64,000 nt of DNA from RI-153 sp041391225 (GCA_041391225.1 JAWKOL010000020.1:1-64000), one strand, 5' to 3'; shown: positions 1-9,460, counted from the stretch's first letter. Program-made: numbers and translations. The notes: generated by a model from the letters alone, not told the origin.

Positions 1-703
1 CGATGTCCAGCTTGTTGCGTTCCTCCCCTTCTGTTGCACGACGACGGGCTTGCTTTTTTGACTTTGCTTCACCTGTAGCCGAAGTCTTGCGCCAAGGTTC
101 CAGATGTAATGAGTAGTCGGGTCGGTGCGGGTGATGGTAGCGCAGGTGCACGGCGCTGTACCCCATGACCGTCCGCTTGAGATTGTTGTCCCACACCGGT
201 TGCAGGTATTCCATGTTCTTGGCATACGGCTTCGCTAACGGAAGATCATCCAAAATCAGCATTCCCTTCTCATCGGGTGCATAGCCTGGAATCGTCTGTA
301 ACTGCTGCAGCCGGACATAGTTGAAGCGTTCCCAATCATACCGTTTCGTGTTCATAAAGCGAGACAACTGCCGCTGACTAAACGGTTCTTCAACCAACTC
401 AGCCAGCAACTCATCTCGCTCCATCCCTTCTTGACTCGCTTCACCACCAAAGCGTTGGGCGATTCGTCTACCCGAATGGGCGTTGACCAACCGTCCCAGG
501 CTCATGCCGAACATCATATCTCGTGCGGCATCCCTATCCTGACCATAGGTGATTTCGCTTTCCGACAATACACTCGCTACATCGAAGTACGTCCACACTT
601 TCTGCCATGCCAATGCGCCCGCATATCGGGTCACCAGCGGCTTTTCGTCTATGACTTCGACCTGGATCTCTCGCTCAAACGATGCTATGGTTGTTGTGGA
701 CAT
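1..703 (-). CDS. DDE transposase, N-terminal part (runs off window)
   Basis: An open frame begins at an ATG (703-701) behind a strong AGGAGG site and runs 234 codons to the window edge without a stop. It encodes a motif of the form ILDDLPLAKPY followed by a conserved MGYSAVHL stretch, which resembles the first catalytic-aspartate region of IS4/IS701-like DDE transposases. The preceding region looks like the alpha-helical N-terminal domain of that group. The C-terminal half with the remaining acidic residues lies outside the window, so activity cannot be judged. The element's boundary on this side should lie between 704 and about 815, but no terminal inverted repeat can be checked because the other end is missing. 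Confidence 0.75.
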   Translation of the reverse strand, partial: MSTTTIASFEREIQVEVIDEKPLVTRYAGALAWQKVWTYFDVASVLSESEITYGQDRDAARDMMFGMSLGRLVNAHSGRRIAQRFGGEASQEGMERDELLAELVEEPFSQRQLSRFMNTKRYDWERFNYVRLQQLQTIPGYAPDEKGMLILDDLPLAKPYAKNMEYLQPVWDNNLKRTVMGYSAVHLRYHHPHRPDYSLHLEPWRKTSATGEAKSKKQARRRATEGEERNKLDI

Positions 704-817
704 GAAGGGCCTCCTGTTCATGGTTTTGTTTTGTCGCTTAACCACTCTACAGCGCCCTTCATGTCTTCTCTTGTTAACGTGCTTTCATTTCCACCCCAAG
801 GGGGTGTCTAACTCCTC

Positions 818-841
818 ACGCATCACGCATTACGCATTACG
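818..841. repeat. Heptamer array (ACGCATT-type)
   Basis: Three to four degenerate copies of a seven-base unit, ACGCATC/ACGCATT, lie between the transposase region and the dehydratase gene. The TAA stop of the dehydratase (837-839) is inside the array. It belongs to the same class of short tandem repeats as those at 9470, 13436, 20610 and 45378, although the sequence of the unit differs. Confidence 0.6.
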
Positions 842-1982
842 TCATCAGCCACCGATCCCGCCCATACCGCGCCTGCACATAGACATATTCATCCATCTCC
901 GGCGCGGAAATGTTGCCGCTGGACGGGTAGTGGGCGATGGCATCTTCGACGATGTCGATGCCCAGGCCCGGGGTGTCGGGGACGACGATGGACCCGTTGA
1001 CGATGGTGGGCTGCGGTTCCATCACTTCGTAGCGCTGGGGAACGTCGTCTTCGCGGTGTTCGAGGATGAGGAAGTTGGGCAGCGTGGCCAGCAGATGCAC
1101 GGCGGCCATCTCGGCCACAGGACCAAGCGATCCGTCGTGCGGGGCGTAGCCGATGCCGTGGGCTTCGGCCATGGCCGCCTGTTTCTTCATTTGCAGCAAG
1201 CCGCCGGCGCGTCCTGTATCGGGCTGGACGACGTCGACGAGTTCGCGTTCGATGAGTTCACGCAGACCGTAGATGTGGGCATGTCGTTCGCCCGCGGCCA
1301 ATGGAATGTCCACGTGACGGCGCACGCGGGCGATGGATTCGATGCTTTCCGGCGCCACCGGATCCTCGTAGAAGAGTAGGTTGAATTCCTCTAGCGCCTT
1401 GCCCAATGTGATGGCGTCGGCGGTGGTGAGCCAGGGCGGGCCATGCACGTCGACCATCACGTCCACATCGGGGCCGACGGCCTCGCGGATCTCCTTCACA
1501 CGCTGCAATGGATTCTTGACACCGCCTGCTTTGACGCCGGTGTAGCCGCGTTCCACCATCTTGAGCGCGGTTTCGGCGTTGCCGGCGTGGGCGTACATGC
1601 GGATCGTGTCACGGATTTTGCCGCCCAGCAGGTTCCACACCGGCACGCCCAGCGCCTTGCCCTTGATATCCCACAGCGCCATTTCGATGCCGGTGGTGGC
1701 CCCGCCACCGACGATGCCTGTCATGCCGTGGCCCATCATGGCGATGAACATCTTCTGCCAGATGCGCTCGATGTTCATGGGGTCCTCGCCGATGAGGATG
1801 GGCGTGAGATCGTGGATGGCGGTCTCTACCACCCGCGGCCAGCCGCTGGCTTCCCCCACGCCGTAGATCCCTTCGTCGGTAAAGATTTTGACAAAGAGCC
1901 AGTTGCGTTTGGCCCAGCCGCCGGCCAGCGCGTCGCCGGTACCCGCGTGCATGAGGTAGGTTTTGATCTCGGTGATTTTCAT
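837..1982 (-). CDS. Mandelate racemase/enolase superfamily sugar-acid dehydratase (D-galactonate dehydratase-like)
   Basis: A 381-residue protein, normal length for the family, starting at ATG 1982 behind AGGAG. Enolase-superfamily metal ligands are visible as D178, E206 and E232. H180, two residues after D178, and H282 in the APHDGSLGP motif match the catalytic histidines of the galactonate-dehydratase type, and E308 follows at the barrel end. The likely reaction is cytosolic dehydration of an aldonic acid (galactonate or a related acid) to a 2-keto-3-deoxy product. It is the last gene of a minus-strand set with a GH4 glycosidase and an MDR dehydrogenase, which fits oxidation then dehydration of a released sugar. 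The exact acid is not determined by sequence; rhamnonate or gluconate are alternatives. Confidence 0.85.
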   Translation of the reverse strand: MKITEIKTYLMHAGTGDALAGGWAKRNWLFVKIFTDEGIYGVGEASGWPRVVETAIHDLTPILIGEDPMNIERIWQKMFIAMMGHGMTGIVGGGATTGIEMALWDIKGKALGVPVWNLLGGKIRDTIRMYAHAGNAETALKMVERGYTGVKAGGVKNPLQRVKEIREAVGPDVDVMVDVHGPPWLTTADAITLGKALEEFNLLFYEDPVAPESIESIARVRRHVDIPLAAGERHAHIYGLRELIERELVDVVQPDTGRAGGLLQMKKQAAMAEAHGIGYAPHDGSLGPVAEMAAVHLLATLPNFLILEHREDDVPQRYEVMEPQPTIVNGSIVVPDTPGLGIDIVEDAIAHYPSSGNISAPEMDEYVYVQARYGRDRWLMT

Positions 1983-2003
1983 GCGGTTGCTCCTGTTTGG
2001 GGT

Positions 2004-2040
2004 GGAGATTGAGAGATTCGGCGATTGAGGAATTGGGGTT
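2004..2040. repeat. Octamer GATT-type intergenic repeat
   Basis: Degenerate eight-base units (GAGATTGA, GAGATTCG, GCGATTGA, GGAATTGG) fill the gap between the MDR dehydrogenase stop and the dehydratase start. Only one arm is present, so no hairpin forms. Same repeat class as at 15686, 30769 and 35994. Confidence 0.55.
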
Positions 2041-2057
2041 GTCGGGGCCGGGAACAC

Positions 2058-3101
2058 TTAGCTTTCGGCAAGCGCCCGCCAATCCACCAACACGCCGAGG
2101 GCGTGATCTTTGTCCGTGTTGAGGACGTGGTACGCCTGCGCCAGTTCCTGTGGGTGGACGGTGTGGGTGTGCAGCGGTTCGATGATCAGGTGACCGGCGG
2201 CGATCCAATCCAGCATCTGCGCCAGGACGGTGCGACGATCCAGCCCTTCGCTGTCATTTCCTGGCGCAATGAGCGGGAGGACGGTTTCGTGCGCGCCACG
2301 GACGACGACGCCGGGCCGGTGGATCAGGGTGTAGACGTCGATTTCGGCTGTGCCGCGCGACGAACCGAGCAGGATCACCTGTCCGCGCGGGCGCACCATC
2401 TGTAGCGCGGGGACCACCAGCGCCGGGTTGCCCGTGGCCTCGATGACCACGTCGGCGCCGCCGTTGCTCCATGCTTTGACGGCGGCGATGGCGTCCTCGC
2501 GCTCGGCTTCCACGGCGTGGACAATGCCGCAGCGCGCTGCGATGTCACGGCGGGCCGGGCTGAGATCCACCCCGATCACCTCCGCGCCATGACGTCGGCA
2601 GATCTGCGCCGCCAGGTTACCCACCAGCCCCAGCCCAATGACGGCGACACGGTTGCCCGCTGTGACATTGGCGACGTAGCAGGCCGAGTTGGCGATCTGG
2701 GCCAGGCGGGCGAAGGGAAGATGGTCTTCGCGAGCAGTGGTGGGGATGGGCAGCACGGGCGTCTCGCTGGGGTCTGCGTCGGCATAGAGTTCGTGCCTGC
2801 CCATGTAGAAGACGGCGTCGCCAGGCGCGAGGCCGCTGACGTCCTCGCCGACAGCCTCTACTTCGCCCACCGCCGCATAGCCGGGATAGAGCGGATAGCG
2901 CACCCAAGGGTGGGTCTCCGGCTTGCTGAAGCCGATGTGGGTTTGGGTGAGCAACGCCAGCTCAGTGCCGGGGCTGATCAGGCTGTAGCGGGTGCGGATG
3001 CGCACCGTGTGGGGCGGCGGCGCGGCGGGGAGTTCGTCCTCGCGAAGGGCGACCTCGTTGGGTCCTGGGAAGACGGTTTTGATGTTGATCAGGTTTGTCA
3101 T
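2058..3101 (-). CDS. Medium-chain dehydrogenase/reductase (zinc-binding ADH-like fold)
   Basis: A 347-residue MDR protein using ATG 3101; an upstream in-frame start would add about 33 residues translated from intergenic repeat sequence, so the shorter start is preferred. The N-terminal GroES-like domain carries SLISPGTE, and the Rossmann motif VIGLGLVGN sits near residue 180. Unlike classical sorbitol or alcohol dehydrogenases, the first zinc ligand cysteine is replaced by the SPGTE stretch and no four-cysteine structural zinc lobe is seen, so it may be a zinc-independent reductase. It lies between the GH4 and dehydratase genes on the same strand and probably oxidises a sugar or polyol released by the glycosidase. 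Substrate unknown. Confidence 0.75.
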   Translation of the reverse strand: MTNLINIKTVFPGPNEVALREDELPAAPPPHTVRIRTRYSLISPGTELALLTQTHIGFSKPETHPWVRYPLYPGYAAVGEVEAVGEDVSGLAPGDAVFYMGRHELYADADPSETPVLPIPTTAREDHLPFARLAQIANSACYVANVTAGNRVAVIGLGLVGNLAAQICRRHGAEVIGVDLSPARRDIAARCGIVHAVEAEREDAIAAVKAWSNGGADVVIEATGNPALVVPALQMVRPRGQVILLGSSRGTAEIDVYTLIHRPGVVVRGAHETVLPLIAPGNDSEGLDRRTVLAQMLDWIAAGHLIIEPLHTHTVHPQELAQAYHVLNTDKDHALGVLVDWRALAES

Positions 3102-3131
3102 CGTCCACTCGCTTAGGAATTCCAGAATTTT

Positions 3132-3319
3132 GATCCACGAAGGCACACAAAGAACCACCAAGCCAGAGGGGAGAAAAGCAGAGAAGGACACGGATTGCAC
3201 GGATTTTCAGGAGTGGCAGATCAAGACAGAAGGTTTTCTCTTTCTGTTGTCCTGGTAATCCTGAAATTCGTGTCCACCTTTTCTGTTCTTCGTGTTTCTT
3301 CGTGTGCCTTCGTGGATCA
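3132..3319. repeat. CACGAAG inverted-repeat element
   Basis: The arms begin with GATCCACGAAG and end with CTTCGTGGATC. Inside are a second complementary pair, GGACACGGATT on the left and AATTCGTGTCC on the right. The element fills the gap between GH4 and the MDR gene and resembles a non-autonomous palindromic (MITE-like) repeat. Related copies are at 30850 and 49238; degenerate or single-arm copies are at 23244, 38245 and 40640. Confidence 0.7.
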
Positions 3320-3333
3320 TCATTTCTCTGCTT

Positions 3334-4731
3334 TTACTCAAACCAGCAACTGGGCAGCACATCTCTTTCCAGTTGGAAGAGTTCGGCGATGATGGCGTCG
3401 GCGTCGGCGATGGAGTTGACGATGGGATCAACGAGCATGGCGCGGCGCAAGAGTTGCCGATCACAGTTGACCACGGCTTCCACGGTGAGTTCGTGCGTGT
3501 CGAGGACGGTCTGCTGTAGCCCGAGCAGGCCACGCGGCATCTCGCCCACCGCCCGCGGCACAGGACCGTTCATGTCCACGTCGCAGAGGAGTTCGAGGAA
3601 GGCGTCGTCGGCCATGTTGGTCACCGCGCCGCGGTTGGTGCTGTTGATATAGAACGGTTGCCCCAGGTTGCCCACCATGTTTTCGATGATGTCGGTGGCG
3701 TGGTCGGGCCCCATTACGTTCATGTAGTCGCCGATGGGCGTGCGCCCCGACACGAAATCGTCCACCTGCTGCCACATGGCTTCGTGACGGTCGTAGCGGG
3801 CTTCGGTCTCCCAGATCGAGAGCGGCGGGATGGTGTCTTTGCGCGTGCCGTGTCCTTGCCAGTAGGGCAGGTATTCTTTGGTGTGGGCGACGCAGACAGG
3901 CACGTAGCCGAAGATCTCGTAGAGTTGATAGGAGATGGCGCTGTTGTAGATGGCCTTGGCCCCGGTGTCGCCGCCGGTGTCTTCTTTGGCGGCGTCCTCG
4001 CGCAGCCATTCGGCAATCTTGGGCAGCAGATTTTGTCCTTCGTACTCGGCTTTGAGCATCCAGGTGAAGTGGTTGACGCCGGCAATGCGCATGTCGAAGG
4101 CGCGGTCGATCTCGTCGGTGTAGTCGTAGGGATTTTCGATGATGCCGGCGCGGTAGGCGTAGCGGCGTTTGACGTGGGGCATGTGCAGGCTGTCGCACAG
4201 GGCAAAACTTTTGAGATCGGCGGCGTGGCGCATCATGGCGATGCCGTTGACGGTGGACGGGTTGATGTAGTTGATCACCCAGGCGTCGGGGCAAAGCTGG
4301 CGGATGTCGTCGGCGCATTGGAGGATCAGGGGCAGTTCGCGCATGGCGCGGAAGATGCCGCCTGGCCCAATCGTGTCGCCGGAGCACATGCGCACACCGT
4401 ACTTCTCGGAGATCTGGCAGTCGATGCCGCGGTACTTGACGGTGTCCCGTGCAAAGCTGAGGACGACGAAGTCTGCACCGGGCAGGACATCGCGCCAGTC
4501 GGCGGCGGATTCAATCGCCAGGGGGACGTTGTTGTCGGCTGCCACCATCTCGGCCAGTTGGGTCATGGCGTCGAGGCGTTCGGGGTTGGTGTCCACCAGG
4601 GCCAGCGTGCCTGTGTTCAGGTGGGGCGAGTGGACCATCTGCCACACCGCCTGCCGCCCGAAGAAGAGGCTCCCCGCGCCGATGACGACGACTTTGGGGT
4701 GTTGGACGGTGGGGGAGGGGTGAGGGGCCAT
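3334..4731 (-). CDS. Glycoside hydrolase family 4 (alpha-galactosidase/alpha-galacturonidase type)
   Basis: A 465-residue GH4 enzyme starting at ATG 4731 behind AAGGATC. The NAD-binding motif VIGAGSLFFG occupies about residues 12-21. The GDTIGPGG segment, INYINPST, the metal-ligand cysteine in ALCDSLH and the AGVNHFTW motif follow in the usual GH4 order. GH4 enzymes hydrolyse glycosides by an NAD- and metal-dependent oxidation/elimination mechanism in the cytoplasm. The family includes alpha-galactosidases, alpha-glucosidases and alpha-galacturonidases; the GDTIGPGG context looks closest to the galacturonidase/galactosidase branch, but this is inference. It heads the operon with the MDR dehydrogenase and galactonate-like dehydratase, and is divergent from the sensor kinase across a 254-bp gap. 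Confidence 0.85.
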   Translation of the reverse strand: MAPHPSPTVQHPKVVVIGAGSLFFGRQAVWQMVHSPHLNTGTLALVDTNPERLDAMTQLAEMVAADNNVPLAIESAADWRDVLPGADFVVLSFARDTVKYRGIDCQISEKYGVRMCSGDTIGPGGIFRAMRELPLILQCADDIRQLCPDAWVINYINPSTVNGIAMMRHAADLKSFALCDSLHMPHVKRRYAYRAGIIENPYDYTDEIDRAFDMRIAGVNHFTWMLKAEYEGQNLLPKIAEWLREDAAKEDTGGDTGAKAIYNSAISYQLYEIFGYVPVCVAHTKEYLPYWQGHGTRKDTIPPLSIWETEARYDRHEAMWQQVDDFVSGRTPIGDYMNVMGPDHATDIIENMVGNLGQPFYINSTNRGAVTNMADDAFLELLCDVDMNGPVPRAVGEMPRGLLGLQQTVLDTHELTVEAVVNCDRQLLRRAMLVDPIVNSIADADAIIAELFQLERDVLPSCWFE

Positions 4732-4985
4732 GGGAGATCCTTTCTGAAGGGACGAATGATGAGTAATGTCCACTATTTTGCGCCCGCGGACACTTCCCGT
4801 CAAACGCGTTTCGTCTTTGGGTGTATTTTTCAGGTTGGGGGCGGCGTCATGCACCGCCAGTACGAAACCAGTAGCATTCGGTATTGGATTCTGCCGATGT
4901 CGCCTACAACATAAATGTAAGCCTCATACTGAACGTCTCAAATGGCGAATCTACTGACTAAGCTGCTCGGTAGAGACGCAGCGAT

Positions 4986-7805
4986 ATGCAGGCCATGGTA
5001 CGGTCCAATCAGACAGGTTATAAATTGACTCTCAGAACCCGGTTCTTATTCACCTTTGTTGTGCTTGCGATCCTCCTTGCTGGATCTGGGGTGGTGCGGT
5101 ATTTCGCGGCCCAGAACGTACAGTCACACTTCGAGAAGATCACGCAAGAGACCACGCCGGTGGTCGTCAACCTGCTTGAGTTGCAAGTGGTTGCCGCTCA
5201 TCTGCAAAAGGACGCAGTGAGCTACTGGCTCACCTACGATCTCAACTCGCAGTTTCCACTGAAGGTTGACGATATCTTCGACAAGCTCCTCAGCAAGCAG
5301 ACCCATTTCGATGAATCGAAGGCTGAGCTGGATCGCGTGCTGGCGCACTACCACCAGTTGACCGACGCGGCGGACCCCCACCGCGCCGCAATCGCTGAAT
5401 CGGCGGCGTCTTTGTACGAATCAGCTCGCGACTTGATCAAATACGATGTCGAGCGCGCAGACGACGAAACGCTGCTCAGGTTGAAAACCTCACTGGAAAC
5501 CGCGGAAGCGGATTTCCTGGCCGTTACCGCCGCTGCGCTGGCAACAGAGATGTCCAAGCTGGAAGCGGAACGAGAACTCGGCACCCGAATCCTGGACAGA
5601 GTGAATCTGGCAATTATCGCCTCCATCGTGTTGACGATTGCTACGATCCTGGTTTTGCGGTCGCTGGTCGCCAACAAGATATTGCAACTGTTTGCAGAGT
5701 TGGAACTCGCTGCCCAGGCGATTGCGTCCGGCAATTTCGACACGCGCCTGCCCGTGGTCTCACACGACGAACTCGGCAGCCTGGCGACTACGTTTAATCA
5801 GATGGCGGCGCGGATCAAACGCTCTTTCGACGAAATCGCCGAATACACCAGGAAGATCCAGGCGGCAAACGATTTGCAGTCCGCCCTGTTTGGTAGCATC
5901 AACCACGCCATCCTGGTGCTCGAAGGGCCGGAAAGGATCATGCGGCTCGGCAACCGAGCGGTGGAACGGATCTTCGGCTACCCAATAGAGGATGCACTCG
6001 GTCAACCGGTCAGCCGCCTGTTTCGCGACGTAAGTCTGTACAACGCCATGCTGGATAAGTACGCCACGGCACTCGACCAGGGCGCCACATTTCATGTCGG
6101 TGACGTTCCTCATCGGCTGAACGGCAAACGCCGGTATCTGGATATCACCGTCACCCCTATATTCGATGGTGCAACGTACACCGGAGACGTGGTGGTTGTG
6201 CAAGACGTGACGCAGCAACACTTTCAACACCAACTCTTGCTGGAAAGCGAAGCCAAGTATCGAGAACTGTTCAACAGCATGAACGAAGGCTTCGCCCTGC
6301 ACGAAATGATCTATGATACCTACGGACACGCCGTAGACTATCGTTACCTTGAAGTCAACCCGGCATTTGAAAGGCTGACCGGTCTACACAGAGCAGATGT
6401 CGAAGGCAGAACGGCGCGTGAAGTCTTGCCGCAAGTGTTGCAAGAGGTCATCGACGAATATGCAAAAGTTGTAGAAACCGGCGAGACGCTCCACAAAGAA
6501 GACTTTGTGCCGGATGTCGGCAGATACTTCCGGGTGACGGCATTTCGGGCGAGGCCGGGTCAGTTTGTGTCCACTTTTCACGACATCACCGACAAAGTGG
6601 AGGCCAGTAAAAAACTGGAACGCAGCGAGGAAATGTTCCGCACGATGACCGAAACCATGCCCGCGCCGGTGATCATTATGCAAGGGAGAAAGATGGTCTA
6701 CTCGAACCCAGCCGCACAGCGCTTCATGGGCGACGGTGACCATCCCCATTCCACCCCCGGTGACTTCATTCACCCAGAAACTTGGGCGCTGTGGGAAGGC
6801 GCATTCACGATGATGCTGTCGGGGCAGGAGAAACAGACACGTCTAGTCTATCAGGCGCACAATCACGATGGCGTGGCATTCTGGTTCGACAGCAGCGTTG
6901 CAACACTCAACTACCAGGGGCAGCCTTCGCTTCTGATCATGACAATCGACGTCACCGAACAGGTCAACGCCAAAGCGGCGCTCGAAGACGAACGCGCCTT
7001 GCTGGCCCAGCGTGTCGAAGAACGTACCGTCGAACTGCGCAACGCCAACAGAGAGTTGGCACAGGCCATCCGCCACAAAGACGAGTTCCTGGCCAGCATG
7101 AGCCACGAATTGCGCACCCCACTCAACGCCATCCTCGGCATCGCCGAAATCATGGGCGAAGAGATCTACGGTCCAATCAACGAGAAACAACACAAGCGGC
7201 TGCAAGATCTCGAAGAGAGCGGACGTCATTTGCTGGATCTGATCAACGATGTCCTCGACGTCGCCAAAATCGACGCAGGTAAACTGATCCTTGAAGTGGC
7301 GGATGTCGAAATCAACTCGGTCTGCGAATCAAGTCTGCGCATGATTCGACAGGCGGCGTTCAAGAAACAGCTGCGCGTCGACGTCGCCATCAACACCACC
7401 GCAACCCATATCAAGGCCGATGGACGACGGCTCAAACAGATGTTGATGAATCTGCTGAGCAACGCCGTCAAGTTCACGCCGGAGTCTGGGGAAATCGGCC
7501 TTTCGGTGACGCAAGAAGCAGACAACGAAGCCATTCAGTTCACCGTTTGGGACACAGGCATCGGCATTGCCCCTGAAGAACAAGAGCGGCTCTTCCAACC
7601 GTTCGTGCAAGTTGACAGCAGCCTGTCCCGCGCCCACGAAGGCACCGGATTGGGCCTCGCCCTTGTCCACAAAATGGCAAAACTGCACGGGGGAACGGTG
7701 TCACTGGAGAGTGAACTGGGCAAAGGCAGCCGTTTCACAATTACCTTCCCCCTGCTACCACCACCTGATCATCATACGCCCGCTCGATCTGCTGCCCCGG
7801 CTTGA
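4986..7805 (+). CDS. Membrane sensor histidine kinase with HAMP and three PAS domains
   Basis: 939 residues. Membrane segments lie at about 17-37 and 205-228 and flank an extracytoplasmic sensor domain of roughly 165 residues. A HAMP linker (about 235-285) is followed by three PAS-type modules (about 295-410, 418-535, 545-660), a coiled coil, a HisKA domain with phospho-acceptor H707 in SMSHELRTP, and a HATPase domain with N826 in the N box, DTGIGI and GTGLGLAL. There is no receiver domain and no response regulator nearby, so it is an orphan kinase. An alternative ATG lies at 4995, and neither start has a clear ribosome site. Its last 65 bp overlap the 3' end of the convergent DUF1638 gene. 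It may sense an extracellular cue for the adjacent sugar loci, but that is not shown by sequence. Confidence 0.9.
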   Translation: MQAMVRSNQTGYKLTLRTRFLFTFVVLAILLAGSGVVRYFAAQNVQSHFEKITQETTPVVVNLLELQVVAAHLQKDAVSYWLTYDLNSQFPLKVDDIFDKLLSKQTHFDESKAELDRVLAHYHQLTDAADPHRAAIAESAASLYESARDLIKYDVERADDETLLRLKTSLETAEADFLAVTAAALATEMSKLEAERELGTRILDRVNLAIIASIVLTIATILVLRSLVANKILQLFAELELAAQAIASGNFDTRLPVVSHDELGSLATTFNQMAARIKRSFDEIAEYTRKIQAANDLQSALFGSINHAILVLEGPERIMRLGNRAVERIFGYPIEDALGQPVSRLFRDVSLYNAMLDKYATALDQGATFHVGDVPHRLNGKRRYLDITVTPIFDGATYTGDVVVVQDVTQQHFQHQLLLESEAKYRELFNSMNEGFALHEMIYDTYGHAVDYRYLEVNPAFERLTGLHRADVEGRTAREVLPQVLQEVIDEYAKVVETGETLHKEDFVPDVGRYFRVTAFRARPGQFVSTFHDITDKVEASKKLERSEEMFRTMTETMPAPVIIMQGRKMVYSNPAAQRFMGDGDHPHSTPGDFIHPETWALWEGAFTMMLSGQEKQTRLVYQAHNHDGVAFWFDSSVATLNYQGQPSLLIMTIDVTEQVNAKAALEDERALLAQRVEERTVELRNANRELAQAIRHKDEFLASMSHELRTPLNAILGIAEIMGEEIYGPINEKQHKRLQDLEESGRHLLDLINDVLDVAKIDAGKLILEVADVEINSVCESSLRMIRQAAFKKQLRVDVAINTTATHIKADGRRLKQMLMNLLSNAVKFTPESGEIGLSVTQEADNEAIQFTVWDTGIGIAPEEQERLFQPFVQVDSSLSRAHEGTGLGLALVHKMAKLHGGTVSLESELGKGSRFTITFPLLPPPDHHTPARSAAPA

Positions 7806-8472
7806 GGACAAGAAAATCGTCGTCCCATTCGCCGTCGATGAGGCGGCGGATCAGGCCGAGGTCACCTTCCAGACGCTCGAAGCGCCAGTTACGGCGTTGA
7901 GCGATGGCTTCGGCCTCCTCGGCCACAGGTTCGCCGTCGCCCAGGTTGAGATCGATGTAGGCGGCGCGACTGTAGTGACTCTGCCACATGCCCATCACTT
8001 CCATCAGGTAGTCGGCGTTGTCTTTGCCGTATTTTTCTACATACTCTTCGTACTGCTTGGCCGGGTCCGCGCCAAGACCGAAACCCAGCGTCACGTTGGG
8101 GTTTTCGCGGCGCTCGATGTAGTCGAGGGTGTACCAGTAGGTGCCGGGTTCTTCTTCGAACTGGATCTGGTAGCGTTGACGGCTGCCCAGGAAGAGGGTG
8201 ATGCAATCGTGGGCGCGCGGCATCACAATGGGGATCTTGTTGGCCGTCAGCCCCAGCGTGGCCTGCCCACACAACCCGTACGCGAGAACAATCGCATCGT
8301 ACGGCTCGTCGGCCAGTTCGTCGATGCGCGCTTGCAGGCGTTTGCGCAGTTCGGTGGGCTGGTTGTGCAGCCCCAGTTCGAAGAGTTCCACGTCCACCTG
8401 CTGCGGCGACAGCGCCGCGCAGAAGTAGACCATGCGGGTGAGGGCATTGCAACTGAGACACTTGATCTTCAT
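7741..8472 (-). CDS. DUF1638 family protein
   Basis: A 243-residue protein starting at ATG 8472, which overlaps the TGA stop of the upstream UroD-like gene as ATGA and implies translational coupling. Visible features are an N-terminal LSCNALT motif with a cysteine, the YDAIVLAYGLCGQ motif around residue 70, and a cysteine-rich, acidic central region typical of DUF1638. The family is of unknown biochemical function but often sits beside UroD-fold methyltransferases and corrinoid proteins (established context). Here it is the last gene of the long sugar-utilisation run and overlaps the convergent sensor kinase by 65 bp. A role in methyl transfer with its partner is an inference. Confidence 0.8.
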   Translation of the reverse strand: MKIKCLSCNALTRMVYFCAALSPQQVDVELFELGLHNQPTELRKRLQARIDELADEPYDAIVLAYGLCGQATLGLTANKIPIVMPRAHDCITLFLGSRQRYQIQFEEEPGTYWYTLDYIERRENPNVTLGFGLGADPAKQYEEYVEKYGKDNADYLMEVMGMWQSHYSRAAYIDLNLGDGEPVAEEAEAIAQRRNWRFERLEGDLGLIRRLIDGEWDDDFLVLKPGQQIERAYDDQVVVAGGR

Positions 8473-9460
8473 GCGATGGTTTCCTCGTATGCGCCATATT
8501 TGCGGATGGCGGCGGCCATCGCCCACACGTTTTCCACTTTGCAGTAGAAGGTGATGGAGTTGGCGCTGCTGATCATATAGCCGCCGCCTTTGCCGATGAT
8601 CTCGATGCGCCGCCGCACCTCGTCGTCCACTTCTTCGGGCGTGCCGCGGGTTAAGGTGTAGTGTAAGTCGATGTTGCCGATCAGGCAAAGGCGGTCGCCG
8701 TAGTCGCGTTTGAGCGCTTCGATGTCCATGGCGCCGGGTTCGATGGGGTGCAGGCCGTCCATGCCCAGGGTGAGCAGGTCATCGAGGAAGCGCATCAAGT
8801 TGCCGTCGGAGTGGAAGATCCAGGGGAAGCCTTCGCCCTTGATGGCGTCGGCCACGCGGCGCAGATGCGGCATGAAGACATCGCGCAGCGTCTTGGGCGA
8901 GAACATGGTCGCCGTCTTGTAGGCCATGTCGTCGAAGGTCCACACGTAGTCGACGCCCACCTCGCGCAGGTGACGGATCACCGAGATCGTCCAATCAGCG
9001 TAGCGCCCCAGGATGGTGTCCACGAAGCCAGGATCGTCGGCCAGGGCGTAGGAGAACCCTTCCAACCCCAGCCCCAGCAGCGTGGGCGATGCGCCCAGCC
9101 GCATCTTGGCGGCCACGGCGTAGCGACCATCGTTGCGGCGGACGAGTTCTTCAGCGGGCGGAAGAAGGCGGGGTCTTCGGGATTGGGGAAGACCATGCGA
9201 TCCAGGTCCGCGCGGGTGCGCAGCAGCGGTGCGCCGAGGAAAGGCACATCGTCGTGGACTTCCACTTCGGCGAAGATCGGCGGCACGAAGTCCGCGATCA
9301 GATTGTCCAGCCCCAACGTTTCGTTCAATTCTTCGGGCAGAAAGTCGGACCGGCCCATCAACTTGCGCTGCATGGGCAGATCCACGCCCCCCTCCACCCA
9401 GGGGACACGATCCGGCTGTCCGCGGCGGAGTGCGGTGAGGACACGATCTCGCGAGTTCAT
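8469..9460 (-). CDS. Uroporphyrinogen decarboxylase-fold methyltransferase-like protein; frame broken near 9150
   Basis: The true start is ATG 9460 behind a near-perfect GGAGGTGA site, with the N-terminus MNSRDRVLTALRRGQPDRVP, the hallmark of the UroD superfamily. The frame runs to about 9150 and then continues one base off as LVRRNDGRYAVAAKM to the stop at 8469. Restoring one G in AAGAACTC (giving AAGGAACTC) recovers a continuous protein of about 331 residues, so the break is probably a sequencing or assembly error. UroD-like proteins outside heme synthesis (MtaA, MtbA, CmuA) move methyl groups to or from corrinoids. Pairing with DUF1638 favours such a role over uroporphyrinogen decarboxylation. 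No other heme gene is nearby. Confidence 0.8.
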
